Below are positions 35,663-41,578 of a stretch of DNA of 41,578 bases, in pieces. Position 1 is the stretch's first letter; every line of letters begins with the position of its first letter. The notes below the pieces were generated by a model. The model was given only the letters and a program-made list of their open reading frames with translations, was not told where the DNA came from and did not search any database. Position numbers and translations under genes: made by a program. Origin of the DNA: Candidatus Zhuqueibacterota bacterium (lineage in GTDB: Bacteria > Zhuqueibacterota > Zhuqueibacteria > Oceanimicrobiales > Oceanimicrobiaceae); NCBI GenBank assembly GCA_029262035.1, contig JAJDAE010000087.1, forward strand, positions 1-41,578. The letters are read 5' to 3'.

Positions 35663-37024
35663 TTATTTCCTAACATGCTGACTGAAAAGTTTTTCCGACG
35701 GCGGCTCAGGCAGATACGATTTTAGACGCTCTGCGACTTCATGCACACTATGCTCACGCCCTTCCTGAATTTCCCATATTGAAATGAGGGGGAAATATTT
35801 TGCAAACATCATATATCCTAAAATGAATACCGCTATCCCGCCTGCAAAGAGACTCCATTCTGTCAAGGAAGGAATATAGATTCCAGTGGGATAAGGGAGT
35901 CTTGGATTAGCTAAAGACGGCACGACAATGATTAATCGTTCCAACCACATTCCGATAACAACGGCAATAGACGCTACCAAAATGCCAGGAATTTTGCAAG
36001 TTTTAGGATTAGCAAGAATCACAAGCGGTATAACAAAATTGCACACAACCATCAACCAAAAAAACGGTGACATCTCGCCAACAAACTTGTAGAGAATAAC
36101 CCTCATTTCATTCGGTTCGTGGCCATAAAACGCAGTCAGGTATTCCGAAAAAGTAAAATAACCCCACAACATGGACATGAGAAGTAGCAGCATGGCAAGA
36201 TATTTAAAATGAATCTCCTTCAGGTATTTTCCAAGATTGTAAGCTTTGCGAAAGGCTATCATCACGATTAACAGAGCGGCAATTCCGGAAAAAATAGCGC
36301 CCACAACAAAATAGGGGCCAAAAATTGTACTGTGCCATCCCGGCTGGATCGTCATGGCAAAGATATATGAAATGACGGTGTGAACAGAAATTGCGATTGG
36401 GATTACCATGACCATGAGAATATTAATGGCTCTTTCGAGTACTTTCTTCTGGTGGTCTGTGCCTTGCCAGCCCCAAGCTAAAAATTGGTAAAGCCAGCGA
36501 GGCTTGACACCGCGATCACGTAAGATAGCGATATCCGGAATCATGGGGATATACAAGTAAACTGTACTGGCAGCAAAGTACGCCGTAATACTTGTGACAT
36601 CCCAGAGCAAGGGCGACTGCAAACGGCCATCGGTTAAAAGGTGAAGCATTCGTTCCGGACGACCCATGTCTATGAGTGGATGAAGACCGCCAATAGCGAG
36701 AACAATCGCGGTTATGACTTCGGCCATCCTGGTGATCGGCCGGCGCCACTCTGCCTTTGAGAGTCTCAGGATTGCTGAAATAAGCGTTCCGGCATGACTG
36801 ATACCAATAAAAAAGACAAAATTGATAATATAGAAGCCCCAGGAAACCGGTTGGCCCAGCCCGGTGACGCCTAAGCCAAACGCAAACTGCCTGAATAACA
36901 TGTAAAAAGCAAAAACGATAACGCCTAATAATACCGTGACCGATAAATAAAAACCTTTTCCGGTTTGCTCAATGGGACGAATAAGGATTTCATCCTTAAA
37001 TATGTCTTGTTCCGATTGACTCAT
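35663..37024 (-). CDS. NrfD/PsrC/QrcD-family integral membrane quinone subunit
   Basis: A 453-residue polytopic protein with about ten hydrophobic helices. It starts with a cytosolic EDEILIRPIEQTGKGFY-like segment, then TLISAILRLSKAEWRRPITRMAEV and GRPERMLHLL, which are typical of the larger NrfD proteins (PsrC, QrcD, ActC). It would exchange electrons, and perhaps protons, with menaquinone and the periplasmic Fe-S subunit encoded just upstream. Gene order (cytochrome, molybdopterin-like, ferredoxin, NrfD) matches Qrc. Confidence 0.92.
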   Translation of the reverse strand: MSQSEQDIFKDEILIRPIEQTGKGFYLSVTVLLGVIVFAFYMLFRQFAFGLGVTGLGQPVSWGFYIINFVFFIGISHAGTLISAILRLSKAEWRRPITRMAEVITAIVLAIGGLHPLIDMGRPERMLHLLTDGRLQSPLLWDVTSITAYFAASTVYLYIPMIPDIAILRDRGVKPRWLYQFLAWGWQGTDHQKKVLERAINILMVMVIPIAISVHTVISYIFAMTIQPGWHSTIFGPYFVVGAIFSGIAALLIVMIAFRKAYNLGKYLKEIHFKYLAMLLLLMSMLWGYFTFSEYLTAFYGHEPNEMRVILYKFVGEMSPFFWLMVVCNFVIPLVILANPKTCKIPGILVASIAVVIGMWLERLIIVVPSLANPRLPYPTGIYIPSLTEWSLFAGGIAVFILGYMMFAKYFPLISIWEIQEGREHSVHEVAERLKSYLPEPPSEKLFSQHVRK

Positions 37025-37708
37025 TTATTCCACCTCTGACAAATAATATACTTTTGGCTCAGTACCCAAATCTTCCAAAACCTGAAAAGCGCGTGGATTT
37101 CTTTTTAGTTTATTGACTTCGCTCTTGGGATCATCAAAATCACCAAAATAAATTGCTTTGGTTGGACAGCATTCCACACATGCCGGAATATAATCCCCTG
37201 GTTGCAATTCGCGCTTCTCCGCAGCTGCCTGCTCTTTCGCTTTCTGCAGGCGGTGAATACAAAAAGTGCACTTTTCCACAACCCCATCCGGTCGTACGGA
37301 AACATCCGGATTCACAGCTTTTTTCATTTCTTCCGGCCATTCAGGTTTATACCAGTTAAATGACTTAACTGTATATGGGCAGGCCGCCTGGCAATAGCGA
37401 CAACCAATGCATTGTGGGAAAACCTGCGCAACAATACCATCCTCATTGAGATATGTGGCACGAACCGGACAGACCTTTGTGCATGGTGGATTTTCACAAT
37501 GCATGCAAAGCATCGGCATGTGTCGTACTTTCACATCCGGGTACTCACCTTCATAAGTGGTAAGGATATTCATCCAAAGCATTGTGCGTTCATTTGCGGA
37601 TTCCTCCGGCCCGACAATGGCAACGTTGTTTTCAACCTTACAGGCTGCAACACATTCGCCACATCCTGTACATTTGTTTAAATCGATAACCATTCCCCAT
37701 CTAGGCAT
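37025..37708 (-). CDS. four-cluster periplasmic ferredoxin subunit (QrcC/DmsB/PsrB-like)
   Basis: The product is 227 residues from ATG 37708 (PRWGMVIDLNKCTGC). This start is one base after the previous stop and has AAAGGAG about 10 bases upstream. Longer starts at 37729 and 37741 overlap that site. Cysteine motifs for four [4Fe-4S] clusters are CTGCGECVAAC, CMHCENPPCTKVCP, CIGCRYCQAACP and CTFC...CVECCP. There is no own export signal, so it probably leaves with the Tat-signal-bearing subunit. It links the NrfD subunit to the molybdopterin-like and heme subunits. Confidence 0.92.
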   Translation of the reverse strand: MPRWGMVIDLNKCTGCGECVAACKVENNVAIVGPEESANERTMLWMNILTTYEGEYPDVKVRHMPMLCMHCENPPCTKVCPVRATYLNEDGIVAQVFPQCIGCRYCQAACPYTVKSFNWYKPEWPEEMKKAVNPDVSVRPDGVVEKCTFCIHRLQKAKEQAAAEKRELQPGDYIPACVECCPTKAIYFGDFDDPKSEVNKLKRNPRAFQVLEDLGTEPKVYYLSEVE

Positions 37709-37709
37709 A

Positions 37710-40187
37710 CTATACGTGCTCCTTTCCATTAGCTTTTTCAATTCTCACCTTCGTACTAATTAAGGAAGGTGCTCCGCTCAGAAAATCATAATCTTCTTCC
37801 AGAATTTTATATGGATTTACTCCGATGCCCTTTGCGTATTCACCATAGGCCGTATGGCCCAATCCAAACGGTACATGAACAACATCCGGCATGATACCGG
37901 GGTGAATTTTAGCTTTAACATTTAAACTACCTTCTTTTGAACTAATTCTAACAATGTCTCCGTCGCTAATACCGTTACTATGTGCAGTTTCCGGATTAAT
38001 CTCCACCCATGAGTTCCAGTACTCACGAGCGAGCAACCCAAAGAGTTCTTGAACTAAAGGCAGATTACTGCCCGCCCCCCGAATGTTTGTAATCAAATCG
38101 CCGGTTGACAAGTGAAGATTGAATTTACCAGCGTTGAGTTCGTATCTGAGCGGCTCAAAATGAGGCAAGAAAACAGCATCACCGCTCGCACTTATTTGCC
38201 ATTTCAGCAAGAGTGAATCAATACCTGCACCTGAAGATTGCTGTGCTGCCAGTTGTGAATTGAATTCCTTTTCCAGAACTTGAGAATAAAATTCAAACTT
38301 CTTTGATGGGGTTGAAAATACAGTATCAAAATTCGTTTCTTCAGGAAAGGGATCTAACCAACCGCCTTTATCTGCCAGCACCTCCCAAAACTCTTCAAAG
38401 CTTGTATAATCAAAGATTTGCCACCCTCGCTCTTTTAAAAACTTCAACCAAGCCTTGTCCATTTTTTCGGTAAAAATGGTGCCGGCACCGGTGGTGTATA
38501 TCCCTTCGATACGTGATCTCAAGTACTCCGAGTAATTTTGCCATGGCAATTCCGAGGAAGTAGTGTCACTGAGTTTTTTGGAAAGCTGCAATATAAAATC
38601 ACCGGTATGTCGCGTGTCATGGATAGGTTCTATCACCGGTTGCTGTAAGCCGAAATATCGAAATTCAACCGTTGGCGCTTTGTAAAAAACCTCCTGTTTT
38701 TCCAGGAAAGTATGATCCGGTAAAATCAGATCTGCATAAACGTTGGTCTCATCCACAAAAGGCGCAAAACTGACAATAAAAGGGATCTCCTTCAAGGCAG
38801 CGATGTAATCGGCCTGGTTAACGGAAGTAAACACCGGGTTCACATTCGCCAATAGCAAAGTATCGATTTCATACGGCTTTTTGTTTAGAATACCCCCGGG
38901 TAACCCTGCTGTGGCATACTCAAAAAAACAGCAAGCGTTTTCTCCCTGGCTCAATTGAGGTTGTTCAAAACCACTCATTGCCGACTTGTCCTGCCGCACC
39001 TGAGCAAGTGCTGCAAATGGTGGCTCCTTCTGCACGGAAATAGGTCCCTTGCCATCAAAGTTTCCTTTGAGTGCATTCAGACATTCAATGGCCCAGAGCG
39101 TGTAAAGACCATTGCTGCTATTTGCAGCTTCTCCGCCGGCCAAAACCAAGGCTGATTCTTCGGCGCCAAACTCGCGAGCCAATTCAACAATTTTAGCCGC
39201 CGGAACGCCGGTTATTTCAGCAACCTTCTCAGGATAGTAGTCCTGGCTGACCAAAGTCTTGAAACCTTTATGTGTAGTGCCGTTTTTATCTCGCCAACTA
39301 TCGAACCCAAAGCTGCTTGTTTGCACAAAACCCCTGTTGTATTGCCGATCTTTAATCAAAACATTGGCCATCCCCAGCGCTAAAACCGCCATAGTACCCG
39401 GCCTGATTGGAACCCATGCACTGGAATTGCCCGCCGTACGGGATAATCTCGAACCCACATGAACGATTTTTGCACTTTGTCCATTTTCACGATTTCGCAT
39501 TTCAGAGTAAATCTGATTGAATCGAACCGGGGATGGGCCTGAGTCTAATAAATCAGCCCCAAAATTGATGAGTAGTTTGACGTTTTTAAAATCGTACCCC
39601 AAAGCATTTTTATGACCCTGGGTGATATACGTGGCTAAATTTGACGCTTGTGCTTGGTCAAAATGAAATAGATTTGGCGAACCAAAGGCTTGCATAAACC
39701 TTGCGAATAAGGGCGCTGACAGATTATTCTCAGGGCCTGCCCAAAAAGCTAACTTATGAGCAGTATTTTTCTCCCGCAATCTTTGCAACCGGGTAGCCAC
39801 TACTTGTAAAGCATCATCCCAAGAGATACTTTCCCATTTATCCTCACCGCGTTTACTAATTCTCTGCAATGGCCCTTTAAGCCTGTCCGGGTTGAACAAA
39901 GATTCAACACCGGCTTCGGCCATTGGGCAAATACCTCCGCTATTTACCGGATGAATGGGATTGCCATGGATTCTCACCGGGATACCATCGATCAAACGCA
40001 CCTTAATGCCACAACCTGCCGGACATAACGAACAAACGCTTGTTTTCCAGGTTTCAATGCCGGGCATACCACCAACTTTTTCGTAAATCTCATCCGGTAC
40101 GGACCACATAGAATCACACCCCCCCAGGGTGAGCCCAACACCGGTAATTCCCAGATATTTTAAAAATTCTCTACGGGAAACTTCCAT
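37710..40187 (-). CDS. molybdopterin oxidoreductase-like catalytic-type subunit (QrcB/PsrA/ActB-like), Tat-exported
   Basis: The protein has 825 residues. The N-terminus has a twin-arginine signal, SRREFLKYLGITGVG, ending in LGGC, which could be a lipobox. The [4Fe-4S] cysteines CSLCPAGC and GGICPMAEAG follow, then ESISWDDALQVVATRL, typical of the molybdopterin family, and a C-terminal domain (WVEINPETAHSNGISDGDIVRISS). In Qrc and ACIII this subunit has lost Mo catalysis and serves structure and electron transfer. In Psr-type enzymes it is catalytic. From sequence alone I cannot tell whether a Mo ligand is kept. Confidence 0.9.
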   Translation of the reverse strand: MEVSRREFLKYLGITGVGLTLGGCDSMWSVPDEIYEKVGGMPGIETWKTSVCSLCPAGCGIKVRLIDGIPVRIHGNPIHPVNSGGICPMAEAGVESLFNPDRLKGPLQRISKRGEDKWESISWDDALQVVATRLQRLREKNTAHKLAFWAGPENNLSAPLFARFMQAFGSPNLFHFDQAQASNLATYITQGHKNALGYDFKNVKLLINFGADLLDSGPSPVRFNQIYSEMRNRENGQSAKIVHVGSRLSRTAGNSSAWVPIRPGTMAVLALGMANVLIKDRQYNRGFVQTSSFGFDSWRDKNGTTHKGFKTLVSQDYYPEKVAEITGVPAAKIVELAREFGAEESALVLAGGEAANSSNGLYTLWAIECLNALKGNFDGKGPISVQKEPPFAALAQVRQDKSAMSGFEQPQLSQGENACCFFEYATAGLPGGILNKKPYEIDTLLLANVNPVFTSVNQADYIAALKEIPFIVSFAPFVDETNVYADLILPDHTFLEKQEVFYKAPTVEFRYFGLQQPVIEPIHDTRHTGDFILQLSKKLSDTTSSELPWQNYSEYLRSRIEGIYTTGAGTIFTEKMDKAWLKFLKERGWQIFDYTSFEEFWEVLADKGGWLDPFPEETNFDTVFSTPSKKFEFYSQVLEKEFNSQLAAQQSSGAGIDSLLLKWQISASGDAVFLPHFEPLRYELNAGKFNLHLSTGDLITNIRGAGSNLPLVQELFGLLAREYWNSWVEINPETAHSNGISDGDIVRISSKEGSLNVKAKIHPGIMPDVVHVPFGLGHTAYGEYAKGIGVNPYKILEEDYDFLSGAPSLISTKVRIEKANGKEHV

Positions 40188-40211
40188 TAAGATACTCCTT
40201 CGCTGAATTTC

Positions 40212-40712
40212 CTATCTATGACAGGCATAACAATCATTCGATACATTTTTTTCTTCGTGACAATCCATGCACCAGTCCATGACTGGCTCAACAAAAGGCT
40301 CACTTATTGGCTCGGCAAACCGGCCAACGTCACCGTGACAAATGGTGCAATCCAGTTCCCCTAATTTGACATGACGCCGGTGCGAGAAATAAGCGTAATC
40401 CGGCACAACATAGACTTGCCGCCAGGGGATTACCTTATTTTCCTGGATATAGGAGAGCAGCGTTGATTCGCTCTCACTTTCAGTCACAGCTTCCTCATGA
40501 CACACAATACAATCCTCAATATTCGGAATAGAGGCCTGGGCATTCTCTTCAGCATAAACATGACAATCCAGACACTCCATATCATTTTCTTCTACATGCT
40601 TGTTGTGATTGTAGGCGATGGGTTGAATATTGCGTTTATCAGCATTTACAAACGCAATTGCGAGGCTAGCAAGCATCAAAATACCAATTAGAAAGATTCT
40701 TTTTGTTTTCAT
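40212..40712 (-). CDS. pentaheme cytochrome c, c7/QrcA-like
   Basis: A 166-residue protein with an N-terminal hydrophobic segment (RIFLIGILMLASLAIAFVNA) that may stay as a membrane anchor, as in QrcA. Five CxxCH sites follow: CLDCH, CIVCH, CTICH, CMDCH and CYACH, the last next to the C-terminus. Additional histidines (YNHNKHVEE, YFSHRRHVK) fit bis-His hemes. QrcA has six hemes, so one fewer here. It is the first gene of the operon and the likely exit or entry point for electrons on the periplasmic side. Confidence 0.87.
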   Translation of the reverse strand: MKTKRIFLIGILMLASLAIAFVNADKRNIQPIAYNHNKHVEENDMECLDCHVYAEENAQASIPNIEDCIVCHEEAVTESESESTLLSYIQENKVIPWRQVYVVPDYAYFSHRRHVKLGELDCTICHGDVGRFAEPISEPFVEPVMDWCMDCHEEKNVSNDCYACHR

Positions 40713-40770
40713 TAGCAGTTATTTAGTTAGTTTTTCACTTTTAAAAAACAGAACAATCAGGACAGGAATC

Positions 40771-40819
40771 CTCTTGAACCGATTCCATTGTTTAAAACAC
40801 TGGAATCGGTTATCAAGAG
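40771..40819 (-). terminator. strong hairpin between the secreted protein gene and the respiratory operon
   Basis: CTCTTGAACCGATTCCA (40771-40787) pairs with TGGAATCGGTTATCAAGAG (40801-40819): 17 pairs with a 2-base bulge and a 13-base loop. It lies just after the stop of the right-edge gene and before the cytochrome gene. A T-rich stretch on the - strand follows about 25 bases on, so termination is likely but the layout is not classical. Confidence 0.6.
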
Positions 40820-40836
40820 TAACAGGACAAGGCACT

Positions 40837-41578
40837 TTATTTGATAAATGCCATTTTCTTCATATCCGTAAAACCATTAACTGAGAGTCGGTAAATATAA
40901 ATACCTGAACTCAAATTTGAAGCGTCAAAATCAATTTTGTGACTACCGGCGACGAGATTGCCATTTACAAGCGTGGCGACTTCCTGCCCCATGAGATTGT
41001 ATATTTTCAGCACGACCTTGCCGGTCTTTACAGTATTGAAGAGAATCGTGGTCGAGGGGTTGAACGGATTTGGATAGTTCTGAGTTAATGCGTATGTCTC
41101 AGGTACCGTCGTTCCTTGCCCAGATGCAACACTGGTGATCACCGGAAAATTCATGGTAAATACCGTCGCATCGAATCCATCGTTAAAGTGAGTGGCACCT
41201 TCATTATCAAAAATCTCCGTCGTGAATTCTATGGAACCCTCGGAAATAATCCTGAAGTCATCGTCATCGCTTTTGATTGGGCGACGGAATTCCACTGTCC
41301 AAACTCCATTGTCGTACTTACCAGCTGAACGTACGGAAGCACGGTTACCGGTCGGCAAGCTCAAAATTCTACCAGGAATGACAGCGCCTGATGCAAATAC
41401 TGCCGCACTATCAAAGGCTGCCGATAAACCCATTGCACCACTTAGAGCACCGAAAGGGTTGAAGGCATCCAGGGCAGCTTGATCACCGGCCAGAAAGCCA
41501 ACATTAGCGCCGGGATCTCCGGCCGCCATAAAGCTTGGAAAGCCTGAACCCACAGGCGAATTCTTTGAATCTATGCCA
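40837..41578 (-). CDS. secreted heme-binding protein with C-terminal sorting domain (5' end outside window)
   Basis: The frame is open to the window edge, so only the last ~247 codons are seen. The first part (KYDNGVWTVEFRRPI, FDNEGATHFNDGFDATVF) resembles the heme-binding domain of ethylbenzene dehydrogenase gamma subunits and related cytochromes. The last ~85 residues are a type IX-style sorting domain: YALTQNYPNPFNPSTTI, VVLKIYNLMGQEVATLV, LSSGIYIYRLSVNGF. Such tails send proteins to the outer membrane or cell surface. Its neighbour is a quinol-cytochrome oxidoreductase, so a surface or periplasmic electron-transfer role is plausible. Confidence 0.85.
   Translation of the reverse strand, partial: GIDSKNSPVGSGFPSFMAAGDPGANVGFLAGDQAALDAFNPFGALSGAMGLSAAFDSAAVFASGAVIPGRILSLPTGNRASVRSAGKYDNGVWTVEFRRPIKSDDDDFRIISEGSIEFTTEIFDNEGATHFNDGFDATVFTMNFPVITSVASGQGTTVPETYALTQNYPNPFNPSTTILFNTVKTGKVVLKIYNLMGQEVATLVNGNLVAGSHKIDFDASNLSSGIYIYRLSVNGFTDMKKMAFIK

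Overview
The window looks like chromosome from a bacterium of the FCB group, perhaps Calditrichota, KSB1 or an Ignavibacteria relative. The reasons are a C-terminal sorting domain with the NYPNPFNPST signature at the right edge, leader peptides that resemble those of Bacteroidetes-type class I lanthipeptides, moderate GC, and respiratory gene sets typical of these phyla. The phylum is inferred; no ribosomal or other marker gene is present.

Left block (about 1-7326, + strand): a fused NuoE/NuoF-type NADH-oxidising flavoprotein, a small membrane protein, a flavin/Fe-S protein joining a NuoG-like [2Fe-2S] domain to a GltD-like domain without its own NAD(P)-binding domain, a NifS-like cysteine desulfurase, and an ArsF/ArsG-like pair (membrane-anchored thioredoxin-fold protein plus CcdA/ArsG-like permease). 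Right block (about 31975-41578, - strand): a menaquinone/cytochrome c oxidoreductase of the Qrc / alternative complex III type (pentaheme cytochrome, Tat-exported molybdopterin-like protein, four-cluster ferredoxin, NrfD membrane subunit) with three further multiheme cytochromes, preceded by the 3' end of a secreted heme-binding protein.

Between the two convergent blocks lies an accessory island of about 24 kb, bounded by imperfect direct repeats of about 250 bp (7519-7772 and 31672-31914). Each repeat contains the 3' part of a tRNA-Pro gene, a conserved hairpin and a shared 3' extension. The island encodes an ECF sigma factor, a membrane TPR protein and a CHAT-domain protease, then a class I lanthipeptide system. 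The + strand carries precursor genes with the leader motif LxLxxLxVxSFVT, plus three possible tailoring enzymes: a DinB-fold protein, an MDR dehydrogenase that could be LanJ-like, and a NodU/TobZ-type carbamoyltransferase. The - strand carries a tightly coupled operon: C39-peptidase ABC exporter, HlyD-type fusion protein, dehydratase glutamylation subunit with a 28-residue polyglutamine tract, separate elimination subunit, and LanC cyclase with a long C-terminal extension.

The most striking observation is a complete tRNA-Glu(UUC) at 12959-13030, 63 bp before the first precursor gene. It folds perfectly and keeps the known GluRS identity positions, but has A instead of the near-universal U at position 33. 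Class I dehydratases consume Glu-tRNA(Glu), so this could be a dedicated tRNA feeding dehydration rather than translation. The precursor family is eroding as well as expanding: four similar Ser/Thr-rich peptides, one leader-only gene, one gene split by an IS4-family element with a 10-bp target duplication, one Cys-rich peptide whose frame reopens after its stop, and one whose leader seems to contain two compensating frameshifts.
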